Source: Lycium barbarum (lineage: Eukaryota > Streptophyta > Magnoliopsida > Solanales > Solanaceae). From it: a DNA stretch of 64,000 bases. Below, one piece after another: positions 32,684 to 44,339 of the stretch (the stretch's first letter is position 1; each line of letters starts with the position of its first letter). The notes beneath the pieces were generated by a model. It did no database searches. It was not told the DNA's origin and worked only from the letters and a program-made list of their open reading frames with translations. Both the position numbers and the translations under genes were made by a program. The stretch lies in contig NC_083343.1 in the NCBI RefSeq assembly GCF_019175385.1, positions 55,078,457 through 55,142,456 of the forward strand, given 5' to 3'.

Positions 32684-35598
32684 TGTTAGGCCCCGTGTTT
32701 TCGTACGATTGGAAATCGAGAAATAACTATGACTCGGGTGTTAGAAGGACCTAATTTAATTTTTTTGTGAATATGACTATGTTGGTTGTGAAATCTTTAA
32801 TGCTAAGACCTCGGGGAAGGCCGAGGATAAATTTGGAATTTCGGAAATTAGTTTCGGGAATTACAAATTGGGACTTTTCAAGAATTGGGCCAAAGAAATA
32901 GAAATTTCAATTGAAGCCCAAAGGAAAGAGAAGGGGCCGGCCAAGCCCATTTTAAAAGGGTCATGTGCTATGCACATGAACCCAAAAGGATATATACTAT
33001 GAAGACTTAACAATTCTAGATCAAATTCATAAATCAAGAACACCCACAAAAAAAAGGGGTTTCGGCCGAACCCACAAAGAAGAGAGAAAGAAAAATTTCC
33101 AAGTTTGATTAGTGATCCAAAAATCCAAGTTTTCACATATTTGTGAAGTACTCAAGGCCCTCTTCAACGGAGTATAATTAGTTTGGCGTAAGAACGACGT
33201 TTGCGACAAGTGGGGGTTTCAAGGAAAGGTAAGAATTTTGCCCCTTTTATGTTATAGAATTGATATGAATGTGTTAAGGATTGAGAATAGATGGGAATCC
33301 CGTAATTTTGATGTAAATAGAAAGCTATGGGTGTGTGTGTAAGTTGGTTGTTGGCCGTGAGCCATAGAGAGACAAAATGATTTGAATTGATCTTGTTTAA
33401 GTTGGTATAATGTGTTGTTGTGACCCTTATGTCGTAAATGATTGATTGTTGAAGTAAATTGGCGGTGGAAAACGAATTCGGATATTATCGGAAAGTGTAT
33501 ATCCTTGGTATCTTTATGTATAGCAATGTATATTTTAGGTGCTATAGACTTTAAATATGAATCTATAACGATGTTGACGAATTCGGAATGAAATAATGCG
33601 AGTTAGAATGTTCGTAGTGCATTTTTGGATGTTTTGAAGACTTAGGGAAATAATTGATTTTGGTGCAAGTTCGTGTATGATTTGAATTGTAATTAGAATG
33701 TGGTTGTATAAGTTTGAATGTGGGAATGAATACAAATAGGTAGATATAGAATTGGAATTTTGGAAGTTTGAATGAAAGTTGCCAACTTAGGCAATAAAGT
33801 AGAACTTTAAAGCTAGAATGGTTTGATTGTTGTTTGTTTTGGTTGTTGATGTGTGGGCTGTTGTAGTTGATGAATTTGGAGCCGAGTTACGCCTCGGGGA
33901 TGTTAGATTTATAGGGGAAATGCTGCCGAAATTTCGGTAGGCAAAAATGAAATTAAAGGCAATTTTAAGCCTAAGAATCTCAATTGGTAACTTTGACCAT
34001 TTGCAGATTTTTGACGAATCGGGACAGGACTTTTGGAGGAGCTTACGACATCTGTGAGGTATGTAAAGCTTCCCACTCTTTCATTTGGCGTATCCTAGTG
34101 TACTGGTAGAATATGAGACCTCCCGGAGCATTTCTGCTCCTCGAAACCCGATCCACAGAAAAGTTACTATTCATTCAATTCAATTGAAGCCTAAAGGCTC
34201 CATTTTGGCTAGAATGCCACTATTCGTCCGAAACCTATCGAAATGTGGTCGGGTAACCTAGAAATGATTATGTATGATCTTTGGCGTATAAATGCTCGTA
34301 AAAATATGTTCGCCACCTCACTTTGACTCGAGGTGGGCCCCCTACCCCAAAATGCCCGATTTTCCCCTTCGGGCCACTTTTGAGGATAAGGTTGGATAAG
34401 CCACTTATGGTCTTTGGAACGTCCTCTTGCGGGACACGCGTTGAACAATTCGATACGCCAATCTATGTTTTGAACTCTAGGCACCATTTTGGAAACGTTT
34501 TGTGAAAGGAAACCTTATGTCGACTAAGTATTCGACTATTTTGTATTATGATATGATTTATGAGTTTACTTTGTTTTGAAAGACTATTTTGAAATACGAT
34601 TTGCATTTGTTTGCTCACGACTCCGCTCGTGCCTTATTATGACTTCGTTCACCGGTTCCCGGGCCGGTTTTGATTCGTGCGCTTTATGATAATTCGGCCG
34701 TATGCTGTGTTACGGTTCCCGAGGCTTCGCCATAGGGCCGGGTTCCGTTTGGAGTTATGATGTGATATGGCTCGTGATGCGATACGCTCACCGACGATTG
34801 TGATTGTGTTCGGGGATGTACGGAGATTTGAAACCTTCTGGTGTTATGCTGTGTGTGGCGTCAGCGTCGGAGTGGCGACCACGTTCTTAAGCGTTTGCAT
34901 GATTTCATTTGCATAATATATACGTATATGATTTCGATCCAGATTTTTACATACTAGTTGGTACTCCACTTTGACATTTGATTTGCTTTTGATTTTGATC
35001 TATATTTCTGTACTCCGTGCTTTACATACTCAGTACATAGTTCGTACTGACCCCCTTTCTTCGGGGGCTGCGTTTTATGCCCGCAGGTGCAGATATCGGT
35101 GATCCTCCGCAGTAGGCTTCACTTCTTGCTTTCCGGAGTACTCTTACTTGGTCCGGAGTCCACTCTTGGTACAGACTACTCTACTCTGTATATACTTTGT
35201 ATATTTGACAGTTTGGGTACGGCGGGGCCCTGTCTCGCCATATGTTATGTTTTGAATTCGTAGAGGCCTGTAGTCATCTTTGTGGGGCGAGGGTCCTACG
35301 TATGTTTGTCTGATTTTGTTATCCGGTCTTAAAGCGGTCCGTTTGTTATGATGGCCCCAAATGGCCTTTATGCTTATGTTTGCACTTTCGACCGGCGATG
35401 TCTATTCCGCCGTTTCGTTTGTATTTGATATGGCAATTTGTTTGATATGACCGCTTAAGACATATTTTCGATATAGATTATGTTTGATCTAATCTTTGTA
35501 AAATTCTGAAATAAGTTTGGATTTGGAAACGAATATGCGATTTGGTCTGGGTACCCAGCTAGGGTGCCAGTCGCGGCCCACGGGGCTGGGTCGTGACA
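32684..35598 (+). repeat. Element A 5' LTR
   Basis: 2915 bp. A likely TATA box is TTTAAAAGGG (32951-32960) or TATATACTAT (32991-33000). The hairpin module lies at 35021-35088 and the third hairpin at 35221-35239. Confidence 0.96.
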
Positions 35599-35602
35599 AA
35601 AG

Positions 35603-35614
35603 TGGTATCAGAGC
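35603..35614 (+). other. Primer-binding site of A
   Basis: TGGTATCAGAGC, initiator tRNA-Met type, 4 bp after the LTR. Confidence 0.9.
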
Positions 35615-35658
35615 AGTTTGTCCTCGGAATGTCTACAGGCCGTGTCTCGTAGAGTCTT

Positions 35659-35692
35659 GTTTATCGATGTGTTGTGCACCACACCTATAAAC
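35659..35692 (+). other. Leader hairpin of A with loop palindrome GTGCAC
   Basis: Outer stem GTTTAT/ATAAAC, bulge, inner stem GTGT/ACAC (35669-35672 with 35681-35684), loop TGTGCACC. About 45 nt after the PBS. Confidence 0.6.
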
Positions 35693-35801
35693 GGGAAGCT
35701 ACAGGGCATTTAGGGTGTTACTTTCTTTGGAATCTTAGATCGTGCGATAGAGCCGTGTTATTAGGATGATTTTGATCTGACTCGCCTTCGTGTTTGCAGT
35801 G

Positions 35802-37170
35802 ATTCCTCCGAAGAAGGCAACGGCGGCCCAGAAGGGCAAGGCGAGGATTGGGGAGACTAGCCAAGCACAGCGAGCTACCCGGGCTCGTGTTTATGATTTG
35901 CCTGAGGATGTGCCACAGTCTGAGGGGTCTGCTACACCCCCACCAGTACATCCTGGAGTAGGACCATCGGCAGCTCTAGAGGCCCGTGTACCCGCACCTG
36001 AGACTCCAGCTCCTCAACCAGGGGCGGAGGATCGGACCCTGAGAGAGGCTGTGCAGTTGCTGACTACACTGGTGGCAGGACAGGCTCGCAGACGCGGGCG
36101 TAGGGATGATGATGATGATGACAGGCGGGACAGCCTGCGAGTTCGGGAGTTTCTGCTATGTGGCCCTCCAGAGTTCTTCGGGTCTAAGCCCGATGAGGAC
36201 CCCCATGACTTTATTCGGGGGATGCGACGCTCACTGGACCTAGTCAGGGCTTCTGAGACCGAGTCGGTTGAGCTGGCGTTGCACAGGCTTCGAGATGTGG
36301 CTACCCACTGGTACGAGACTTAGGAGCTGTCTAGGGGAGAGGGTGCCCCTCCAGCCACTTGGGATCAGTTTGTGACAGCATTCACCCGCCACGTTTTGCC
36401 ACCAGAGTTACGGCGGGCACGGGCTGATCGATTTCTACGTCTGCAGCAGAGGGGTCGGAGTGTTCGCGAGTATAGCCTTGAGTTTGATTCTCTGGCCCGA
36501 TATGCACCGGCCGTGGTAGCAGACATGTCCGATCGGATGCACAGGTATGTTATGGGATTGGACCGGTACTTGGTAGACAGCTGTATGGCCGTGTCACTGC
36601 AGACAGACATGGATATTTCCCGACTTCAGGCCTATGCGATGGGTATGGAGGACCGTCGCAGATCTGATCCTGCTGGCAGAGATCGAGACAGGAGGCCGCC
36701 CAAGAGGGCTAGATCCACAGGGTATTCTGGAGATTCTCGAGGCGGACAGCCTCAGCAGCAGCAGTCTGATAGATATCTCCCTCCCCCAGGCCGGAATACT
36801 CAGCCAGGCAGTCGGAGATTTGATAGTACTGCACCGTCGGGGGCCGGTCAGAGCTCTAGAGTAGCAGGTTCGCAGGTATCTAGGGGTTCCAGCCAGGCCA
36901 GACCACCTAGACCCCGTTGCCCACATTGCGGGAAGTCTCATCCCGGGGAGTGTTACCGAGCGACGGGAGCTTGTTTTTCTTGTGGTGGTCAGGGCCACTT
37001 TATGAGAGACTGCCCATTGGCCAGTGGTTCGGGTAATGCGGCTCAGCAGACAGGGTCAGCCGCCGGTTCTTCCTCTGTTCCATCTATTGCACGCCCTGGA
37101 TGGCGGGGTATTCCAGCACCGGCAGGACGCGGTCGAGGCCGCGGTGGCGCTTCAGGTTCTAGCGGTCCCT
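35802..37170 (+). pseudogene. Element A gag (nucleocapsid/capsid), start lost and one stop
   Basis: The frame opens with PPKKATAAQKGK. Where the relatives have ATG before it, this copy has ATT (35802-35804); a TTTGCAG string just before could be a splice acceptor, so the true start may lie elsewhere. The capsid part includes EFFGSKPDEDPHDFIRGM. TAG at 36321-36323 sits where elements C and D have Trp (YKNW, YQAW). The frame then continues through a basic/Pro-Gln linker to a CCHC zinc knuckle [14 protein letters not shown] (36972-37013). Gag forms the virus-like particle and binds the RNA. Apart from start and stop, the region is intact. Confidence 0.92.
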
Positions 37171-40100
37171 CGAACCGCATATATGCTTTGGCCAGCCGCC
37201 AGGATCAGGAGGCTTCGCCAAACGTTGTCACAGGTACATTACTGGTTTTCTCCAGATCTGTATATGCATTGATTGACCCTGGCTCTACTTTATCATATAT
37301 TTCCCCGCTCGTTGCTAGTAAGATTGGGATAGTGTCTGAGCCTATAGAGCCATTTGAGGTAGCTACGCCAGTTGGGGATTTTATTGTAGCGAGACAGATC
37401 TATAGGAATTGTTCTGTGACCATTTATGATCGTAGCACTAAGGCTGATTTGGTAGAGTTAGACATGCTTGAGTTTGACGTCATTATGGGTATGGACTGGT
37501 TGTCTTCCTGTTATGCTAATGTCGACTGCCAGAAAAAGGTAGTCCGTTTTCAGTTTCCAGGGGAACCAGTTATAGAGTGGTTCGGATCTACTGCATCGCC
37601 GAGGGGTAAGTTTATTTCATACCTCAAGGCTAAGAAGATGATCCAGAAGGGTTATATTTATCATTTGGTTCGTGTGCACGATACTGCCGCGGAGGTACCT
37701 ACCCTTCAGTCTGTTCCGGTCGTCAGCGAGTTTCCAGATGTTTTTCCTGACGAGCTTCCTGGCCTTCCGCCTGAGCGGGAGATTGATTTTACTATTGAGT
37801 TGATGCCGGATACGCAGCCTATATCTATTCCTCCGTACAGGATGGCACCAGCTGAGTTGAAGGAGTTGAAGGACCAGCTGAAAGATTTGCTGGATAAGGG
37901 TTTTATCAGGCCCAGCACATCACCCTGGGGAGCGCCGATATTGTTTGTCAGGAAGAAGGATGGGTCGTTGCGGATGTGTATTGACTACCGGCAGCTGAAT
38001 AAGGTGACTATTAAGAATAAATATCCCCTCCCCCGGATTGATGATTTGTTTGACCAGCTGCAGGGTGCTAGACATTTTTCAAAAATAGATCTGCGTTCTG
38101 GTTATCATCAGGTGCGAGTACGGGAGTCAGATATCCCGAAGACTGCTTTCAGGACCCGGTACGGGCATTATGAGTTCAGAGTTATGTCTTTCGGGCTGAC
38201 TAATGCTCCAGCGGTGTTTATGGATCTGATGAACCGGGTATTTCGGCCTTTTCTGGATATGTTTGTTATTGTGTTTATCGATGATATTCTGATTTACTCG
38301 CGATCAGCCGAGGAGCATTCAGATCATTTGAGGACGGTACTTGGCATTCTCCGTCAGCAGAAGTTATATGCTAAATTCTCTAAATGCGAGTTCTGGTTGA
38401 CTTCTGTGGCATTCTTGGGCCATATTGTCAGCGCAGACGGTATTCGGGTCGACACGCAGAAGATTGAGGCTGTGCAGAATTGGCCCAGGCCTACTACACC
38501 GACAGAGGTGCGCAGTTTTCTGGGATTGGCTGGGTATTATCGCAGGTTTGTGGAGGATTTCTCTTCTATTGCAGCACCACTGACGAGGCTTACCCAGAAA
38601 GCAGCAAAATTCCAGTGGTCAGATGCCTGCGAGCGCAGCTTTCAGATGCTGAAGGAGAGATTGATTACAGCGCCAGTTTTGGCTCTTCCAGAGGGGTCTG
38701 ATGGGTATGTTGTATATTGTGACGCCTCTGGTATTGGGATAGGATGTGTATTGATGGAGTACGGTCGAGTTATAGCCTATGCTTCCCGGCAGCTCAGACC
38801 GCACGAGAAGAACTATCCCACTCATGATCTTGAGTTGGCCGCGGTGATTCATGCTTTGAAGATTTGGCGGCATTATTTATATGGGGTCCATGTGGATATC
38901 TATACGGACCATAAGAGCCTCCAGTATATTTTTAAGCAGAAGGAGCTAAATTTGCGGCAGCGGAGATGGCTGGAGCTACTAAAGGATTACGACGTTGATA
39001 TTCTGTACCATCCAGGGAAAGCCAACGTGGTAGCTGATGCGCTTAGCCGCAAGTCCGTAGGCAGTCTGGCTGATGTTCCATCTGATAAGAGAGATCTGGT
39101 TCGTGATATTCATCAGCTGGCCAGCCTCGGAGTCCGTTTGGCGGATTCTGGAGATTCTGGGATTTCTGTTCGCCCGGTTGCTGAGTCATCTATTATTCAG
39201 GAGGTAAAGCAGCGCCAGTTTGAGGATCCTCTTTTGATTCAGTACAGAGATGTGGCCCTTAATAAGACAAAGACCCAGTTTGAAATCTCGCCTGAAGGAG
39301 TATTATTGTACGACGGCAGGTTCTGTGTACCGGACGTTGCGGGCTTACGACGACAGATTATGGGCGAGGCACATTGTGCCCGGTATTCTGTCCATCCTGG
39401 TTCCACTAAGATGTATCGGGATCTCAGGTGTTTGTATTGGTGGGACGGCATGAAGAAAGATGTTGCTGAGTTTGTCAGTCAATGCCCGAACTGTCAGCAA
39501 GTCAAGATCGAGCATTAGAAGCCCGGTGGATTGTTACAGGAGATGGAGATTCCAGCCTGGAAATGGGAGATGATTAATATGGACTTCATTGTTGGGTTGC
39601 CGCGTACTCTACGCAGGTACGACTCTATTTGGGTTATTGTGGACAGGCTGACGAAATCAGCCCATTTCCTTCCGGTCCGGACTACTTATTCGGCTGAGGA
39701 CTATGCAGATTATATATTAGAGAGATAGTCAGACTTCACGGAGTCCCTGTATCTATCATTACTGACCGAGGTGCTCAGTTTACAGCCAATTTCTGGAGGT
39801 CATTTCAGGAGGGATTAGGGACCCAGGTGACCCTCAGTACAACTTTTCATCCTCAGACCGACGGGCAGGCCGAGCGCACTATCCAGACGCTCGAGGATAT
39901 GTTACGGGCTTGCGTTATTGATTTTAGGGGCAGCTGGGATGATCATTTGCCGCTTATAGAGTTTGCTTACAATAACAGTTATCACTCCAGCATTCAGATG
40001 GCCCCGTATGAGGCCCTTTATGGCAGGAGGTGCAGATCTCCTATTGGCTGGTTTGACGTGGGCGAGACTAAGCTGATTGGGCCAGATGTGATCCAGGAGG

Positions 40101-40633
40101 CTGTAGATAAGGTGAAGCTTATTCGGGAGCGACTGTTAGCTGCTCAGAGTCGACAGAAAGCGTATGCTGATAGACGACGTCGACCGTTAGAGTTCCAGAC
40201 TGGTGACTGGGTATTCCTGAAGGTGTCGCCTATGAAGGGCGTTATGAGATTTGGTAGGAAGGGTAAGCTGAGTCCGCGGTACATCGGGCCATACCAGATT
40301 GTTCGGAGGATAGGCGCAGTCGCCTATGAGCTAGACTTGCCATCCGATTTGGAGTCCGTGCACCCGGTGTTTCATGTATCTATGCTGCGGAAATGCATTG
40401 GTGACCATTCCAGGATATTCCCAGTAGATGACCTTCAGGTAACGGAGCAGCTGTCTTATGACGAGCAGCCGGTATCTATTCTGGATCGTCAGGTGAGGAG
40501 ATTGTGCACTAAGGAAGTGCCTTCTGTCAAGGTTCTGTGGCGCAATAACAACCGGGAAGAGATGACTTGGGAGGCGGAGGATGAGATGAAGAAGAGATTC
40601 CCCCATTTATTCCCTACGCCTCCTGTAATCTAA
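37171..40633 (+). pseudogene. Element A pol: protease, RT, RNase H, integrase with chromodomain-like tail
   Basis: In frame with gag. Protease [11 protein letters not shown] (near 37275, DPGST active site). RT from about 37800 with [19 protein letters not shown] and FIDDILIYS (near 38274). RNase H with [16 protein letters not shown] (near 38716), DHKSLQYI and ADALSRKS. Integrase H-H-C-C region (39366-39500, CPNCQQVK), catalytic Asp in [10 protein letters not shown], Asp in ITDRGAQF, then a GPY module (YIGPYQIV) and a chromodomain-like end VLWRNNNREEMTWEAEDEM, stop at 40631-40633. Two lesions: TAG at 39516-39518 in place of the Gln of EHQKPGG, and loss of one A near 39708 (EDYADY instead of EDYARLY), after which the rest is in another frame. 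The chromodomain-like tail places it among chromoviruses, probably Tekay/Del. Confidence 0.93.
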
Positions 40634-40755
40634 ACTTTGGTAATTGTTGTACCAATGAACGGATGGACCATGTGTGCTATTTATATATAAAATGGTTTTC
40701 CCGTTATGCTTGTGAGCCTTCATAAGATTTGTTTAACATTCGGGGACGAATGTTC

Positions 40756-40770
40756 TTAAGGGGGGGAGAA
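40756..40770 (+). other. Polypurine tract of A
   Basis: TTAAGGGGGGGAGAA immediately before the 3' LTR, preceded by the conserved ATTCGGGGACGAATG string. Confidence 0.85.
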
Positions 40771-43685
40771 TGTTAGGCCCCGTGTTTTCGTACGATTGGA
40801 AATCGAGAAATAACTATGACTCGGGTGTTAGAAGGACCTAATTTAATTTTTTTGTGAATATGACTATGTTGGTTGTGAAATCTTTAATGCTAAGACCTCG
40901 GGGAAGGCCGAGGATAAATTTGGAATTTCGGAAATTAGTTTCGGGAATTACAAATCGGGACTTTTCAAGAATTGGGCCAAAGAAATAGAAATTTCAATTG
41001 AAGCCCAAAGGAAAGAGAAGGGGCCGGCCAAGCCCATTTTAAAAGGGTCATGTGCTATGCACATGACCCCAAAAGGATATATACTATGAAGACTTAACAA
41101 TTCTAGATCAAATTCATAAATCAAGAACACCCACAAAAAAAAGGGGTTTCGGCCGAACCCACAAAGAAGAGAGAAAGAAAAATTTCCAAGTTTGATTAGT
41201 GATCCAAAAATCCAAGTTTTCACATATTTGTGAAGTACTCAAGGCCCTCTTCAACGGAGTATAATTAGTTTGGCGTAAGAACGACGTTTGCGACAAGTCG
41301 GGGTTTCAAGGAAAGGTAAGAATTTTGCCCCTTTTATGTTATAGAATTGATATGAATGTGTTAAGGATTGAGAATAGATGGGAATCCCGTAATTTTGATG
41401 TAAATAGAAAGCTATGGGTGTGTGTGTAAGTTGGTTGTTGGCCGTGAGCCATAGAGAGACAAAATGATTTGAATTGATCTTGTTTAAGTTGGTATAATGT
41501 GTTGTTGTGACCCTTATGTCGTAAATGATTGATTGTTGAAGTAAATTGGCGGTGGAAAACGAATTCGGATATTATCGGAAAGTGTATATCCTTGGTATCT
41601 TTATGTATAGCAATGTATATTTTAGGTGCTATAGACTTTAAATATGAATCTATAACGATGTTGACGAATTCGGAATGAAATAATGCGAGTTAGAATGTTC
41701 GTAGTGCATTTTTGGATGTTTTGAAGACTTAGGGAAATAATTGATTTTGGTGCAAGTTCGTGTATGATTTGAATTGTAATTAGAATGTGGTTGTATAAGT
41801 TTGAATGTGGGAATGAATACAAATAGGTAGATATAGAATTGGAATTTTGGAAGTTTGAATGAAAGTTGCCAACTTAGGCAATAAAGTAGAACTTTAAAGC
41901 TAGAATGGTTTGATTGTTGTTTGTTTTGGTTGTTGATGTGTGGGCTGTTGTAGTTGATGAATTTGGAGCCGAGTTACGCCTCGGGGATGTTAGATTTATA
42001 GGGGAAATGCTGCCGAAATTTCGGTAGGCAAAAATGAAATTAAAGGCAATTTTAAGCCTAAGAATCTCAATTGGTAACTTTGACCATTTGCAGATTTTTG
42101 ACGAATCGGGACAGGACTTTTGGAGGAGCTTACGACATCTGTGAGGTATGTAAAGCTTCCCACTCTTTCATTTGGCGTATCCTAGTGTACTGGTAGAATA
42201 TGAGACCTCCCGGAGCATTTCTGCTCCTCGAAACCCGATCCACAGAAAAGTTACTATTCATTCAATTCAATTGAAGCCTAAAGGCTCCATTTTGGCTAGA
42301 ATGCCACTATTCGTCCGAAACCTATCGAAATGTGGTCGGGTAACCTAGAAATGATTATGTATGATCTTTGGCGTATAAATGCTCGTAAAAATATGTTCAC
42401 CACCTCACTTTGACTCGAGGTGGGCCCCCTACCCCAAAATGCCCGATTTGCCCCTTCGGGCCACTTTTGAGGATAAGGTTGGATAAGCCACTTATGGTCT
42501 TTGGAACGTCCTCTTGCGGGACACGCGTTGAACAATTCGATACGCCAATCTATGTTTTGAACTCTAGGCACCATTTTGGAAACGTTTTGTGAAAGGAAAC
42601 CTTATGTCGACTAAGTATTCGACTATTTTGTATTATGATATGATTTATGAGTTTACTTTGTTTTGAAAGACTATTTTGAAATACGATTTGCATTTGTTTG
42701 CTCACGACTCCGCTCGTGCCTTATTATAACTTCGTTCACCGGTTCCCGGGCCGGTTTTGATTCGTGCGTTTTATGATAATTCGGCCGTATGCTGTGTTAC
42801 GGTTCCCGAGGCTTCGCCATAGGGCCGGGTTCCGTTTGGAGTTATGATGTGATATGGCTCGTGATGCGATACGCTCACCGACGATTGTGATTGTGTTCGG
42901 GGATGTACGGAGATTTGAAACCTTCTGGTGTTATGCTGTGTGTGGCGTCAGCGTCGGAGTGGCGACCACGTTCTTAAGCGTTTGCATGATTTCATTTGCA
43001 TAATATATACGTATATGATTTCGATCCAGATTTTTACATACTAGTTGGTACTCCACTTTGACATTTGATTTGCTTTCGATTTTGATCTATATTTCTGTAC
43101 TCCGTGCTTTACATACTCAGTACATAGTTCGTACTGACCCCCTTTCTTCGGGGGCTGCGTTTTATGCCCGCAGGTGCAGATATCGGTGATCCTCCGCAGT
43201 AGGCTTCACTTCTTGCTTTCCGGAGTACTCTTACTTGGTCCGGAGTCCACTCTTGGTACAGACTACTCTACTCTGTATATACTTTGTATATTTGACAGTT
43301 TGGGTACGGCGGGGCCCTGTCTCGCCATATGTTATGTTTTGAATTCGTAGAGGCCTGTAGTCATCTTTGTGGGGCGAGGGTCCTACGTATGTTTGTCTGA
43401 TTTTGTTATCCGGTCTTAAAGCGGTCCGTTTGTTATGATGGCCCCAAATGGCCTTTATGCTTATGTTTGCACTTTCGATCGGCGATGTCTATTCCGCCGT
43501 TTCGTTTGTATTTGATATGGCAATTTGTTTGATATGACCGCTTAAGACATATTTTCGATATAGATTATGTTTGATCTAATCTTTGTAAAATTCTGAAATA
43601 AGTTTGGATTTGGAAACGAATATGCGATTTGGTCTGGGTACCCAGCTAGGGTGCCAGTCGCGGCCCACGGGGCTGGGTCGTGACA
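40771..43685 (+). repeat. Element A 3' LTR
   Basis: Same length as the 5' LTR and nearly identical; hairpin module at 43108-43175. Followed by TSD TGAGG. Confidence 0.96.
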
Positions 43686-43690
43686 TGAGG

Positions 43691-44130
43691 TAAGTGGCTC
43701 TATCAAACCTGAGTCAAGGAAACTGTAGAGGTACACTTGTTGTTGAACGAGCTAGGTACCTACATAAATGCTGCCTTGAGGCACCTCTAAAACCACGGTC
43801 AAACCTTGAAGATCTAGTCTTCCTCCTGTGACCCCTATCACCAGGACCCACACCCTGCCGCTGAGCTTGAGCGGCTACTAATTGAGTCAGCAAAAGGATG
43901 GCCTGTCTCATCTCCTGGCTTGAAGCATCAAGTAGGGGAACTGGGGGTGCTGGAGTTAGAGTGAAGACCCCTTCTTGCTCCCCTAATATAGGCGGAGTGT
44001 GAGCAATACGAGAGGGAACCTCATTATGGGATTCACCCACTTCAATATTTACCGGTGACTCCCGTTCAGTCCGCCTTTCTACTGCCATCTTGCCCTTCTG
44101 GGCAGCTGTTGCTTTCCTCTTCTCAGGCAT
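43691..44130 (-). pseudogene. Element B gag, N-terminal part
   Basis: ATG at 44130 opens MPEKRKATAAQKGK, then a Glu-rich stretch and LLTQLVAAQAQRQGVGPGDR as in C and D. Right after this, where relatives have the capsid (FFGSKPDEDPQ...), it jumps to a basic RFDRGFRGASRQ segment that in C lies just before the zinc knuckle. About 200 capsid residues are thus missing. A is inserted next (43685). Confidence 0.8.
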
Positions 44131-44246
44131 CGTTGAAAATGTAACACTCGATTAGGAAGAAAGAAATCCTCTTATTATAGCTCTATCGCACGATCTATGA
44201 AGAAGAAAGACGGTCATGGTTCCTAAATGCCCCGTAGCCTCTTCTG

Positions 44247-44275
44247 TATAAGTGTGGCGCGCTTCACACCTATAA
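44247..44275 (-). other. Leader hairpin of B with loop palindrome GCGCGC
   Basis: - strand stem GTGTG/CACAC (44252-44269) closing loop AAGCGCGC, flanked by TATA/TATA pairing. Confidence 0.6.
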
Positions 44276-44323
44276 ACAAGACTCTACTGGACACGACTCG
44301 TAGACACAACCTAGGACAGAACT

Positions 44324-44335
44324 GCTCTGATACCA
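44324..44335 (-). other. Primer-binding site of B
   Basis: - strand TGGTATCAGAGC beside the right LTR. Confidence 0.88.
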
Positions 44336-44339
44336 CTTT

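Larger units (their letters stand above)
32684..43685 (+). mobile_element. Element A: young, full-length Tekay chromovirus (11.0 kb) with broken ORF
   Basis: Two 2915-bp LTRs (32684-35598, 40771-43685) starting TGTTAGGCCCC and ending GGGTCGTGACA; TSD TGAGG at 32679-32683 and 43686-43690. PBS, leader, gag-pol and PPT are all in place. By eye I find 9 differences between the LTRs, about 0.3%, so the insertion is recent, the youngest in the window. It landed in gag of B. The single gag-pol frame has four lesions (start codon, two TAG stops, one 1-base deletion), so this copy cannot encode the whole polyprotein. Confidence 0.97.

Noticed and set aside
32861..33136. Paired ORFs repeated at 40948-41223 (and others repeated at 8087-bp distance)
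   Set aside because: They are the same non-coding LTR sequence of element A seen twice.
36321..36323. Programmed TAG readthrough between gag parts in element A
   Set aside because: The stop lies in the middle of the capsid where relatives have Trp, not at a gag/pol boundary; a mutation is simpler.
43714..44130. Separate small gene MPEKRKATAAQKGK...
   Set aside because: It is the gag start of element B, confirmed by position next to leader, PBS and LTR and by similarity to the gag starts of C and D.
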